From positions 186,001 to 250,000 of the forward strand of contig NZ_CABPRU010000004.1 in assembly GCF_902459705.1 (NCBI RefSeq): a DNA stretch of 64,000 nucleotides. Direction: 5' to 3'. The notes under the pieces are model-generated. The model saw only the letters and a list, made by a program, of their open reading frames with translations. It was not told where the DNA came from and searched no databases. The translations under genes were made by a program, and so were the position numbers. This document shows, one piece after another, positions 55,301 to 62,659 of this stretch; position 1 is the first letter of the stretch, and each line of letters opens with the position of its first letter. This DNA comes from Pandoraea terrigena (GTDB lineage: Bacteria; Pseudomonadota; Gammaproteobacteria; Burkholderiales; Burkholderiaceae).

Positions 55301-58300
55301 ACCATCGCCTGCGGCGCCCAGTGCCGTTCGTCCGCGATGAAGAGCGACGCGCCGCAGATGAGCGGCGCCATCCAGCGCTCGTGCGCGCCGTCGAAGTTGA
55401 TCGAGAGCACATGCAGCTCGCAGACGTCGGGCGTGAGGCGGTACTGCGCGCCCGTCGCAACGCAATGCATGGCCAGCGGACCGTGCGCCACCGCGACGCC
55501 TTTCGGCGTGCCCGTCGAACCCGATGTATAGATCAGGTACGCCAGTTGGTCCGGGTGCAGTGCCTCGTCCGGTGCATGTGCCGGTAGTGAGGGATCCGCG
55601 GCGATGTCCGCCACCACGGCACGACGCGCGGGCAGCCATGGGGCATCGGCCAGCGGCGCCTCGGTCAGGACGAGCGATATCCCGGCATCGCCGACGATCT
55701 GCGCAAGACGCTCGGCCGGATACGATGGATCGAGCGGCACGAAGGCGCAGCCCGCCTTCATGATCCCGAGCAGGCCGGTGATCATGCCCGTCTGGCGCGA
55801 CATGGCCAGGCCGATGCGGGCTTCCGGTGCCACGCCCTGCGCTCGCAACCATTGCGCGACGCGGTTGGCGGATCGCACCAGATCCGCATAGGTAAGCACG
55901 CCGGCTTCGTCACGCAGGGCGACGGCGCACGGATGCTGCCGCGCGCGTGCGTCGATGCGTGCCGGAATGGCCTGGAAAGGCGCACAGCCGTCGCGCGCCG
56001 CGGTGCGGCTGTAGTTCGGTGTACACTCGAACGCCACGTCCAGCGACGCAAGGGCATGTGTCGAGCGCGCGAGCAGGGCCGCAAGGCTTGCACGCCAATC
56101 GGCCCCGATGCGAGCGACAGTGGCGGCGTCGAACAGATCCGTCGCGAAGGTGAGTCGTGCTCGCAAGGCAACGCCATCGAGCGAATTCGCGTCGCGATCG
56201 GCGCCGTGCGACGTCGGATCGCGCAGCTCATCGATATCGAGCGCCAGATCATACTGCGCGCCGCTCGTGAGCGGCATTGCGCGCACATCGAGTCCAGGGG
56301 GCCAGACTGCCGCCGCGCGCGACGTGCGCGAGGTCACGGCATTGGCCACATGATGGTTCAACATCACCTGGAACAATGGCGACTGCCCCACACTACGCTG
56401 CGGGGCAATGCGCTCCACCAGGCGCTCGAAAGGCGCCTCGCGGTATGCGCTCGCTTCCAGTGCAGCGTCGCGCACCTGCGCAACCAACGTGTCGAAACTC
56501 GCCCTCGGATCGATCTGGGCGCGCCAGACCTGCGTGTTGACCACGCATCCGAGCATGCGATCGAGTCCAGCCACGTCGCGTTGCGCCACCGGCACGCCGA
56601 CGCGAATGTCGGTCTCGCCCGAATAGCGATGCAGCAGCCATTGGAACGACGCCGCCAGAACGATGAAAGGCGTGGCGTGGCGCTGTGCGGCGTAAGTCAG
56701 CAAGTCGCGAGTCAGATCCGCCGTAAATTCGAACGACAGCGTCTGCCCCGCGGCGGTGCGCGCAGCGCCGCGCACACGGTCCGTCGGCAATGTCAGCACG
56801 GGCGACGGTTCCGGCAGGCGCGCCTGCCACCAGTCGAGCTGGCTGGCGAGCGCCGCACCGGTGACCCGCGCGTACTGCCAATGGGCGTGATCGCCCGGCT
56901 GCACAGGCACCCCGTCGAAAACGGGCATGCCGCCCGCCACGCACGCGCCGTAAGCCACGGCCAGCTCTTCGACAAACACGGTCATTGACCACGCGTCCGT
57001 CAGCAGGTGATGCATCACGAACACCAACCGCGACGCATCGGCAGAGGTCCGCAGCAACACCACGCGCCAAGGCGGTGTCTTGTCCGGTGAGAACGGCTGC
57101 GAGAGCCGGTCGCGGGTCAGGCGCTCGGCGGCGCCGTCCGGATCCTCGTTCGTCGTGAGATCGTGCTGTGCGAACGGCACCGCCGCGTGAGCGTGCACGA
57201 TCTGCACGCTTTCGCCGCCTCGCTCGCCGAACGTGGTGCGCAAGATATCGTGTCGCTTCGCGACGGCATCGAGGGCTCGGCCCAGTGCCTGCGCATCGAG
57301 GCGTCCGTCGACGAGCAACTGGCCGCCCACGTGGTAGGCCGCACTGTTCGCCGGATCCAGGCGATGTGCCACCCACAGTCGCGCCTGCGCGGACGACTGA
57401 CGGTAGACGCGCTCGCCCGCCGTCGCGCTCAATGGGGTGGCCGTCGGAATTCGCTGTCCCGCGTCGGCGCCACGGTCGGACGCATCGTGCGGCACAGGTG
57501 GGATTTTCTCGAGTTCTTTCACCCATTCGCCAAGCCGCGCATGTTCGTACAGCGAGGCAAGGGTTGCCCGCAATCCCAATCGCTCGTATACGCGGGCGAT
57601 CACTTGCATTGCAAGCAACGAGCTGCCACCACAAAGGAAAAAGTGATCGTCCGGATTCACCTCCCGTCGGCCAAGCACGTCGCACCAGATATCGGCCGTG
57701 ACTGTGTAACGGACATCGGAAAGGGGCTCGCTGCGCGGTTTGTCGGCCGAGCCACTGCCCGTCGTGTTCGCGGTAATCGCCCCGTTTTGCCAGACGGCCC
57801 ACGCGTCGAGCGATCCCTCGCGCCAGCCCCTGGCGCACGCGCTGCGCTGCAATTTTCCACTCGACGTCTTCGGCAACGCGCCCGGATTGAGCAGCACCAC
57901 CACGGACGCCGCCTGCTGACAAACGTCGGCCACCGCCACCGCGACGGCTTCGGCCAGCGATGTCGGCGTCACCAGTTTCTGCACACTGCGGCCAACCTCC
58001 GCCGCCACGCCGATACCGGGCTCACCGTCGATGTCGACAGCGAATGCCGTGACCCGCCCCTTGCGCACCAGCTCAACGTCGGCTTCGACAGCCTTCTCGA
58101 TATCCTGCGGATAGAGATTGTGGCCGCGCACGATGATGACATCCTTGCAGCGGCCGGTCACATACAACTGCCGCTCGTGCAGAAAGCCCAGATCGCCGGT
58201 GCGAAGCCAGCGCCGACCGTCCGCATGCACGAACGCGTGCGCGCTTGCCTCGTCGTTGCGCCAATAGCCCTGTGCGACGCTCGGGCCGCTCACCCATATC

Positions 58301-59577
58301 TCGCCCACCTCGCCCGTGCCGACCGGCGATGGCGCGACATCGGCCGACTCGCTCCACGTCATGAGCCGTACGGCGTGATCGGCCTGCACCGCGCCGCAGC
58401 CCACGAGCCGGATACCGTCGCCAGCCGCCGCTTCGGCGCATTGCCGCGCCATGGCGGGACGGTCGAATTCGGCGGCGGTCATGCCATCGCCCCGCTGTCC
58501 GCCAGTGACGAAGAGCGTGGCTTCGGCGAGTCCGTAGCAGGGATACACCGCCGCCGGATTGAAGCCGGCCGGGGCGAACGCGTTGCAGAAGTCGACCAGG
58601 GTGTCGTGACGCACCGGTTCGGAGCCGGAAAACGCTAGCCGCCAGCCGCGCAGATCCAGCGACGCGATCGTACTGGCGTCGACACGCTGCGCACACAGGC
58701 GATAAGCGAAATCGGGACCGCCGCTGACCGTACCGCCAAACTGGTCAATGGCGCGCAGCCACCGCACGGGACGCTCGAGGAAGCATTGCGGCGACATCAA
58801 CACCAGGCGTGCGCCGCGATAGATCGGCGACAGCAGCCCGCCGATGAGTCCCATGTCGTGATAGAGCGGCAGCCAGCTCACCATCGTGTCATCGCGCGTC
58901 ATGCCAAGCCCCGCGACGATGGCCGCCTCGTTGGCCATGAGGTTCGCGTGGCTGACCATCACGCCCTTGGGCGTCGATGTCGAGCCGGAGGTGTATTGCA
59001 GGAATGCCAGGTCCGTCGGCGCAACGGCAGTCTCCTGCCATTCGGACGCCATCGCGTCGTCGATCTCGTCGACCACGACGATCTCCACGCCACGCAGTTC
59101 CGGCATGGCATCGCCCAAGGCCCGCATGGCGTCGCAATGCCGCCGGTCGGTGAGCACGAAGCGCGCGCGGGCGTCATGCAGGATGGACCGCACGCGCGCG
59201 AGATGCTGCGGCCGCGCCGACTCCGGCGGGAAGGCCGGCACCACGATCGCGCCTGCGTAAAGACAGCCGAAGAAGCCGGCCACGTAGTCGAGACTCGTGG
59301 GCATGAGCAACAGGCCCCGCTCTCCATGTGCCTGCCCGAGGCAAAGCCGCTGCAGGGTCGCCGCGATGGCGCGTGCACGTGCATCAAGGCCGGCGCAATG
59401 GAGCGTCTCGCCGACGCTGTCGTCGCCGGACAGCACACGCAGGGCCTCGCGCGAAGGCTCGAACCGGGCGCGCGCGCGCAGCAGGTCGACGATGTTTTCA
59501 ATCGGGGCACCGGGCGATGCGGGGGCCGTCGCGTCGAGCGGGCCGAACGGTATGGGCAGGCGAAGAGCGTCGTTCAT
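46375..59577 (-). CDS. NRPS, FAAL-T-C-A-T-E-C-A-T-C-A-T (starter and residues 1-3)
   Basis: A 4400-aa synthetase. FAAL (about 1-600): LQYTSGSTSTPKGVMVSH, WLPLYHDMGLIGGLL and CYGLAEATLFVTGG are fatty-acyl-AMP ligase marks. T1 (615-690; CGGSSLLAMQV) receives the acyl chain. C1 (720-1170) has HHLLTDAWS. A1 (1190-1700) has pocket D-G-E-G-S-G-G-M-T and is followed by T2 and an epimerase (1800-2240; HHLVIDGVSWRIL). C2 (2245-2680; TPMQQGLLFH, HHVALDGWS) is DCL-like. A2 (2700-3210) has pocket D-L-T-K-V-G-H-V-G, the Asp signature, then T3. C3 (3315-3760; HHLVCDGWS) is LCL. A3 (3785-4290) has pocket D-F-W-N-V-G-M-V-H, the Thr signature, then T4. Product of this protein: acyl-D-X-Asp-Thr bound to T4. 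The ATG overlaps the stop of a short upstream ORF, and no strong ribosome site is visible. Confidence 0.93.
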   Translation of the reverse strand: MNDALRLPIPFGPLDATAPASPGAPIENIVDLLRARARFEPSREALRVLSGDDSVGETLHCAGLDARARAIAATLQRLCLGQAHGERGLLLMPTSLDYVAGFFGCLYAGAIVVPAFPPESARPQHLARVRSILHDARARFVLTDRRHCDAMRALGDAMPELRGVEIVVVDEIDDAMASEWQETAVAPTDLAFLQYTSGSTSTPKGVMVSHANLMANEAAIVAGLGMTRDDTMVSWLPLYHDMGLIGGLLSPIYRGARLVLMSPQCFLERPVRWLRAIDQFGGTVSGGPDFAYRLCAQRVDASTIASLDLRGWRLAFSGSEPVRHDTLVDFCNAFAPAGFNPAAVYPCYGLAEATLFVTGGQRGDGMTAAEFDRPAMARQCAEAAAGDGIRLVGCGAVQADHAVRLMTWSESADVAPSPVGTGEVGEIWVSGPSVAQGYWRNDEASAHAFVHADGRRWLRTGDLGFLHERQLYVTGRCKDVIIVRGHNLYPQDIEKAVEADVELVRKGRVTAFAVDIDGEPGIGVAAEVGRSVQKLVTPTSLAEAVAVAVADVCQQAASVVVLLNPGALPKTSSGKLQRSACARGWREGSLDAWAVWQNGAITANTTGSGSADKPRSEPLSDVRYTVTADIWCDVLGRREVNPDDHFFLCGGSSLLAMQVIARVYERLGLRATLASLYEHARLGEWVKELEKIPPVPHDASDRGADAGQRIPTATPLSATAGERVYRQSSAQARLWVAHRLDPANSAAYHVGGQLLVDGRLDAQALGRALDAVAKRHDILRTTFGERGGESVQIVHAHAAVPFAQHDLTTNEDPDGAAERLTRDRLSQPFSPDKTPPWRVVLLRTSADASRLVFVMHHLLTDAWSMTVFVEELAVAYGACVAGGMPVFDGVPVQPGDHAHWQYARVTGAALASQLDWWQARLPEPSPVLTLPTDRVRGAARTAAGQTLSFEFTADLTRDLLTYAAQRHATPFIVLAASFQWLLHRYSGETDIRVGVPVAQRDVAGLDRMLGCVVNTQVWRAQIDPRASFDTLVAQVRDAALEASAYREAPFERLVERIAPQRSVGQSPLFQVMLNHHVANAVTSRTSRAAAVWPPGLDVRAMPLTSGAQYDLALDIDELRDPTSHGADRDANSLDGVALRARLTFATDLFDAATVARIGADWRASLAALLARSTHALASLDVAFECTPNYSRTAARDGCAPFQAIPARIDARARQHPCAVALRDEAGVLTYADLVRSANRVAQWLRAQGVAPEARIGLAMSRQTGMITGLLGIMKAGCAFVPLDPSYPAERLAQIVGDAGISLVLTEAPLADAPWLPARRAVVADIAADPSLPAHAPDEALHPDQLAYLIYTSGSTGTPKGVAVAHGPLAMHCVATGAQYRLTPDVCELHVLSINFDGAHERWMAPLICGASLFIADERHWAPQAMVDAMRRHGVTNAGFPTAYLCRLATSGASGAPALRLLSFGGEAMPWPALRAAHAMFHPSQTINGYGPTETVMTPVAWSIDGALDAHPFAQLAGQAYAPIGEPVGRRSAWVLDPWLGEVPLGAAGELYLGGDGVARGYLGRPGLTAERFVPDPRGEPGARMYRTGDRVRRLADGTLVYLGRFDQQVKVRGFRIEPGEIETQLLREPRVDDALVVAADGPAGDQLVAYVAGRDLDGEALRVTLSHRLPDYLVPALIIVLDALPKLPNGKRDRAALPPPVWRSTGGEAPQGAAEVALAAIWQQLLRLPAVSRDDNFFALGGDSIVALQMVGRARTAGWHLGAQDVFAHQTLARLAAQARELGREVEPTREPEPLEGDVPLTPVQAWFFQQDLVRRDHWNQWVEVRLPEGTGIASLRAALAKVVTHHDALRLRFAQHDGRWQAHYVPPQAGDDLLWHAAMCDEAQLAEGLARVQRSLSLAHGPLLRALLVRTDAGALRCFLVAHHLVIDGVSWRILLEDLQSALAQARSGGPVALPAVGQSMRDWAQRWHDWTRCGEAQAALDVWRQALSGAVDDIGIARPGRSETGIGEIESTWPADLAMSLARLRYVRAHEVMAAAVAHTLGVRANANRYVVHVEGHGRDGRTGQGDLSRTLGWFTAAWPLSVSVGATPLATLAATREAWRRIPADGASYGALRYLGTPQARATLDALPEGHVTVNFLGRTDADGIIDGGLSHDPSAPPPNWLSVDVWQRGDTLRFVCRYDRARFARDDVRALLEDIGATLSALTAALPGHEPVVAEDFPHAGLSGAQLATLPASPQQLEAIVPATPMQQGLLFHAQQQGTADPYFYQKGFVIEGDLDADAFAYAWRATVMRHAALRTAYVAESGDLPLLLVYARETVSPSADLLPVEDWRDLDGAAQHARLDARFAAERAVGFSFAQAHRPRLALIRVGQARWWLLWSSHHVALDGWSTGLVLSDVMSRYAARATTGVSNDADLPSAPSFAAFAAWQRERDGTASLAYWRRLLDGVAAPTPLPAARPSGLPSQASGHAEAAWTLASGQWQTWCDAARRAGVTPGTLCQGAWALLLARHAGVRDVVFGVTASGRSAAIPGIERMAGLFINTLPVRATLDSRLSVAEWLRQLQTQTAQSREHEHVALSAITREARREDGGEATDGALFESIVVFENYPLDAALLGPRDDGLRLSLLAREAQARNNYPLSLIVEQHDGLRLVLAYARARFDEDSVAALGERFVTLLETLTGCLDLPLGTVGIGDVVAALPVGTAWSTHDLLDDWHAHVDRDGAALAVEGEDARYRRDELDVLANRLGKALQSRGIGPEDRVAVCLPRSAALPGAILGVWKAGAAFVALDPSQPPERLEKIAKISGAKAVIVDDRAPTIAHVPLIRWRDVTQAQDDGAALRPVATHPAQAAYVIYTSGSTGEPKGVVVSRAALHNYVHAVAARLHERGLDTDAGATGGFAMASTVAADLGHTTLFGALVLGRPLYLVPQACAFDAQRFAHWCGARPIDVLKIVPGHLKGLLDAAGPSVLPRAVLVTGGESLDPSFVAQLWAARPELAVLNHYGPTETTVGALTYALPGQPVPGEAIPVGASLANLDAHVLDADLNPVPNGVAGELYIGGAGVARGYLDAPAQTAERFVPHPWHPGARLYRTGDRAMQRADGAVVFLGRMDDQVKIRGYRVEPAEVVRAMRQVPGVIEAAVVARHDGPGGAWLHGLFTGEATVDAVSAALAAALPSACVPARIEGVERLPLNANGKVDRRALLAIGDAHTSAGAASVELPRSGVEADIAAIWRQVLKREQVGRHEAFFAIGGDSILALQVIARLRKRGIKVGPQHLASHPTVAELATLASPPESSQSPGSDRAPAAWPLRGDPKRSTFPLSSSQMRVWLETQLAPRAGAYHVAGALRLEGRLQTDVLERSLHTLADWHETLRMTIAASDAEAGAPEQRVHAALPIAFTQGAVTDGANAAVRDAAVREQFDALARAPFDLASGPLWRVHVMRLDTQAYVLILVMHHLVCDGWSMNLLIGDLARAYRAHADGTVPTRNTAAPDVRYGDYALWQREQSNRAAHAESLTYWREQLGTTHPELALPFDRARPAVRDGAGASIDLTMPAGFPARLDRFAREHGATRFMVMAAAFHLLMHRVTGAGDIRTGMPVAGRALEVLEPVVGFFVNTQVLRSLIEAPTTFASLVRQVRERLLAGQQHADVPFEQLVERLAPVRSASRHPLFQVSVNHQKRAFAPLRDLGGVTMQAIERRAHHAQVDLALDTEEDETGVLRGWLTYACDVFDAATVRRLGGQWLTLLEVAMAQAHVPVARLAMTPQAPCATPSGAHVPVGVAVPLPVHAVVDAQAEACGDAIAVSDEHRELTYAALVAQANRVAHWLIGAGVQPEARVGLAMSRGTGLIVAMLGILKAGAAYVPLDPAYPAERLAYMVADAGVTHAITESALAREAWLPPLASTIESILSDDTLPEHAPTRAVHVDQLAYVIYTSGSTGRPKGAQLTHRNLMRLLLATSGDFAFVRSDVWTMFHSYAFDFSVWEIFGALAHGARLVVVSQDTARDPGALWALVDREGVTVLNQTPSAFYQWLGAMPENVSSTTLRHIVFGGEALTPARLQPWWQRFGQTTRLTNMYGITETTVHVSHRALHPDDTAGSPIGVPITDLTWRLLDSGLNDVPPGVAGDLYVGGAGLARGYLGRAGLTAERFVPDPDGAPGARMYRSGDRARRLADGALDYLGRGDAQVKLRGFRIEPGEIEAQLQRHADVTDTAVLVRNDGAGEQLVAYVVSSPGPEDRLWERLRAHLAGRLPAYMVPGQWVRLEALPLTPNGKLDWRALPAPQSAGTAVFEAPHAGNEALVAAIWQGVLGVSRVSRHDDFFALGGHSLQATQVASRLRDALSVDIPLRTLFEASRLDALAQALDTLTGASRTPPIVADDALQAALREMESLSPEALAALLGSEHRQ

Positions 59578-59709
59578 TACGGTAGCGACTCACGAAGCAG
59601 GAACGGAATCAAAGGCCACGGCGCAGCCACGGCCGCGATGACCACGGCGAATGGCGACGCGCCGCAGGCGACAAGCGCGAGATAGGAAAGGATGACGGGA
59701 GACCTGCGA

Positions 59710-60684
59710 TCAATGATCGACGCCGTACGCCTGTGCCATCGCCACCACGACCTTGCGCGGCCCCTTGAACGGGGCACGCGCGTGCGCGACGAGCATGTTG
59801 TCAAGCATCAGCACGTCGCCGTTCTGCCACGGGAAGCTGATCTTTTCTGACGCCAGCACGTGACGCACGGTGATGAGCGAGTCTTCCTCGATCGGGCTGC
59901 CGTCGCCGTAATACACATTGCGCGGCAGATCCTCCTCGCCCACGACATCGAGCAGTGTCTCGCGCACGTCGGGTTCGAGATTGGAGATGTGAAACAGATG
60001 CGCCTGATTGAACCAGACCCAGTCCCCCGTCACCGGATGACGTGCGATGGCCTGACACACCTGGCGCGTACGCAACTCCCCATCGTCCTTCCATTCGCAC
60101 GCAATGCGATGGGCGCGACAGTAGGCTTCGACCTCGGCGCGATCCTCCGTGTTGAAGACCTGCTTCCAGGGCACATCCAAACCATTGCCGAAATTGCGCA
60201 CGTACATCAGCCCCTTCTCGGCGAAGCGATCACGCAGGGCTTGCGGCAGGCGGGCGAAAATGCGCCGGCTGTCGGCGATGGGGGTCTCCCCCCCCTCCGG
60301 CGCGGCTTGTACGCTGTAGAACCAGATCTTCATGGGCCAATCGCGCGTATACGATTGTTCGTTATGCAACGGAATGTGTTGGTGCGGTGGGTATTCGGTC
60401 GACGTGTACACGCCTTGCGCGACCTTGCTGCGCGGCGTGGAGCCGAACTCGTAGGTCAGCAGCGAATGACCAAAAGACGCGGCAAACTCGCGGAACGCCG
60501 CATCCCCGTCGATGCAAAACCCGCGAAAAAGCACACCGCCGCAGGTCGGTAGATATTGCTCCGCCAGCGCGTGCAGCGCACTGGCGGCCGCCTGGATCGG
60601 CACACCCGCGTCGCGCGGCTCGACCACCATCGGGAGGTCGCCATCGGTGCGCAGTGCGCGCACATCGAGCATCGTATCGAGCAT
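59710..60684 (-). CDS. TauD-type Fe(II)/2-oxoglutarate dioxygenase, probable aspartate beta-hydroxylase
   Basis: A 324-aa TauD/SyrP-like oxygenase. The iron ligands are visible as HNEQSY (His-x-Glu) and the distal His in NMLVAHARAPF, with a 2-oxoglutarate-binding Arg nearby (FKGPRK). N-terminal landmarks are GVLFRGFCIDG and SFGHSLLTYEFGSTPRS. The ATG at 60684, with GAGG 8 nt upstream, is preferred to a start at 60753 that overlaps the exporter region. In ornibactin-type loci the analogous enzyme (OrbG) is placed at Asp beta-hydroxylation. Here two A domains carry Asp pockets, so it probably makes the beta-hydroxyaspartate iron ligands, acting on carrier-bound Asp. It could also act on another residue. 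Confidence 0.85.
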   Translation of the reverse strand: MLDTMLDVRALRTDGDLPMVVEPRDAGVPIQAAASALHALAEQYLPTCGGVLFRGFCIDGDAAFREFAASFGHSLLTYEFGSTPRSKVAQGVYTSTEYPPHQHIPLHNEQSYTRDWPMKIWFYSVQAAPEGGETPIADSRRIFARLPQALRDRFAEKGLMYVRNFGNGLDVPWKQVFNTEDRAEVEAYCRAHRIACEWKDDGELRTRQVCQAIARHPVTGDWVWFNQAHLFHISNLEPDVRETLLDVVGEEDLPRNVYYGDGSPIEEDSLITVRHVLASEKISFPWQNGDVLMLDNMLVAHARAPFKGPRKVVVAMAQAYGVDH

Positions 60685-60734
60685 GATTGGATCCTCAATG
60701 AAACCGCGGCGCCAGACGCGCCGCATTCTCATTG

Positions 60735-60757
60735 ACGATCCTTGCGCCTGCAATTTA
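60735..60757 (-). promoter_or_regulatory. Near-match IS-box between exporter and dioxygenase genes
   Basis: On the minus strand TAAAT (60757-60753; its TAA is the exporter stop), then 15 nt, then CGTC from 60737. The spacer is one base shorter than in the other sites. It could be a weak internal promoter that boosts the dioxygenase/NRPS part of the operon, or a chance match. Confidence 0.35.
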
Positions 60758-62452
60758 AGGGATTGAAGCGGACGACTGCGGTTTTTCCATATTCACGGCG
60801 TCCGCCACGCCCGCACTCGTCGTCGCCGGCTCGCCATCGGCGAGCAACTGGCCGTTCTCCATCTTCACCAGCCGATCGGCCAGGCCGAAATATCGGTCAT
60901 CGTGCGAGATCACGAGCACCGTTTTCCCCTGCGCCCTCAACTCGGGCAGGATCTCCCGGTAGAACACCTCCTTGAACACCGGATCCTGATCGGCCGCCCA
61001 TTCGTCGAAGACCAGGAACGGCCGGTCTTCCACGCAAGCGCTGACCAGGGCCAGGCGCTTGCGCTGCCCTTGCGAAAGATCGCGGGTCGAGAACGCGCCG
61101 TTCGTCACGCTCACCTTGTGCTGAAGGTGCAGCCGTGCCAGCCAGCGCGTCGCGAAGGCGTCGATGCGCGCCGCATCGGTTTGCGCGTCGTGCGCGCCAA
61201 GAAGCGTTTCGAACAGATGGAAATCGAAGAAAATCGCCGAGAAGAGTTGCCGGTAGCGATCACGGTTGTCGACACCAACGGGCTGGCCGTTCCATACGAT
61301 CTCGCCGCTCTCCGGCACGTAAAGGCCCGTGAGTAGTTTCGCCAGCGATGTCTTGCCGCTGCCGTTGCCCCCGATGAGAAATGTGATTTCGCCGGGCCGG
61401 AACGTCAGGTCGATGGGCCCCATGCGGAAGATCTCGTCCTGCTGCTCGTGATAGTAGCTGTGCGTGATGCCGTGCATGCGCACGAGCGGCGCGCCTGTCG
61501 CCATGACGTCGACGGCCGTCAACTCATCGCTGCGCATGGCTTCGGTGACTTTCTGTATACGTTCGCTGGCCACCCGCGCCATGGTGAGCAGCGGAATGTT
61601 GTTGAGCATGGCCTCCAGCGGCGTGACCATGTACAGGAAGACGATGGCATATCCCGTCGCCACACGGGTGTTACCGGACGTTGCGCCGACCAGCACGAAC
61701 AGCACCAGGCCGATGAGCGCGAAGAACAGGAAGCGTACCCAACTGACGGAGAAGATGAACAGCGTGAGCCCGCGCGAGCGGTTTTCGCGGACAGCCTCGA
61801 TGGCGGCGCCCAGCACACGGACAAGAAACGCGTCGGCGCGGCGGCGATTGAGCTTGAGCTCCTTGGCGCCCGAAGCGAGTGTCTGGAAATGGGAGAAGAG
61901 TTCATCCTGGCGCTGGCCAGCCGTGCGCAGGTAGCGAATCACCCGGGTATGGCTGATGTGATAGCCCAACGCACCGAGCCCGATCGCCACACAGGCCATG
62001 AGGAAGATCGGCCACGACAGCACCGCCAAGTACAGAAAGCATCCCGTGACGATGGCGCCATTCATCACCAGCGTCGGCAACCCGATGAAGAAGTTGGCGA
62101 CGTGGTTCGCATCGTCGGCAAGCACCGACTGCACGCGTGCGCCGCCCGTCGACTCTACCACGCGCAGTGGTGCGTTCACGATGACGCGCGAGACATGACG
62201 GCGCAGTTCGGCCAGGGTGCGCTGCCCCAGCCGCGTAAAGAGCGCGCCAGCGCACATTTGCGCGAGCATCGACAGCACGGCGAGCGCGGCGAAGCGCCAC
62301 GCCAGCGCGCCAAGCTCTGCGGCGCTCGCGCCCAACGCGCGGTTGATCGAAGCGATCAGCATGACGTTCGCCATGCCGCACGCGAGCGAGGCTGCCACGG
62401 CGGCCGCAAGCAGCCAGCGCGAAGCACGCAATAGGAACAGAAACAGGAACAC
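60755..62452 (-). CDS. PvdE/SyrD-type cyclic-peptide/siderophore ABC exporter
   Basis: A 565-aa half-size ABC exporter with a membrane domain (about 1-320) and an ATPase domain: Walker A GGNGSGKTS, signature LSQGQRKRL, Walker B FLVFDEWAADQDP and the His switch VISHDDRYF. The pattern, including GQRKRL and DEWAADQDP, is that of PvdE/SyrD, which move NRPS peptides or precursors across the inner membrane. I choose the GTG at 62452, because GGAGAG sits just upstream and the protein then starts at its first membrane helix. An ATG at 62551 would add an odd Cys-rich 33-residue extension. It is the first gene of the exporter-dioxygenase-NRPS operon. The product would reach the periplasm, where the acylase acts. 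Confidence 0.88.
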   Translation of the reverse strand: MFLFLFLLRASRWLLAAAVAASLACGMANVMLIASINRALGASAAELGALAWRFAALAVLSMLAQMCAGALFTRLGQRTLAELRRHVSRVIVNAPLRVVESTGGARVQSVLADDANHVANFFIGLPTLVMNGAIVTGCFLYLAVLSWPIFLMACVAIGLGALGYHISHTRVIRYLRTAGQRQDELFSHFQTLASGAKELKLNRRRADAFLVRVLGAAIEAVRENRSRGLTLFIFSVSWVRFLFFALIGLVLFVLVGATSGNTRVATGYAIVFLYMVTPLEAMLNNIPLLTMARVASERIQKVTEAMRSDELTAVDVMATGAPLVRMHGITHSYYHEQQDEIFRMGPIDLTFRPGEITFLIGGNGSGKTSLAKLLTGLYVPESGEIVWNGQPVGVDNRDRYRQLFSAIFFDFHLFETLLGAHDAQTDAARIDAFATRWLARLHLQHKVSVTNGAFSTRDLSQGQRKRLALVSACVEDRPFLVFDEWAADQDPVFKEVFYREILPELRAQGKTVLVISHDDRYFGLADRLVKMENGQLLADGEPATTSAGVADAVNMEKPQSSASIP

Positions 62453-62595
62453 GACGCTCTCCGCTGGCGACCCGCCGCCGCATGCGCACACGCACGCTCT
62501 GGCGGATATCGATGAAGGAACAAGGAAGCCTGTGCGAGGCGATCCGGCCAACCTACGGCCAGATCCGCCGCTTTACCCGGCTCCATCGCTCAAAG

Positions 62596-62619
62596 ACGAT
62601 CCAGCCCGGCGAAAATTTT
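62596..62619 (-). promoter_or_regulatory. IS-box-like promoter for the exporter-dioxygenase-NRPS operon (AAAAT-N16-CGT)
   Basis: On the minus strand AAAAT (62619-62615), 16 nt, then CGTCTTTG from 62598. It differs by one base from TAAAT-N16-CGT and shares CGTCTTT with the divergent plus-strand box. It lies about 145 bp before the exporter GTG. Confidence 0.62.
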
Positions 62620-62659
62620 CCCGCCCTTGGCGGTACGGGCAAAGCGGTGACGCCGGGGT

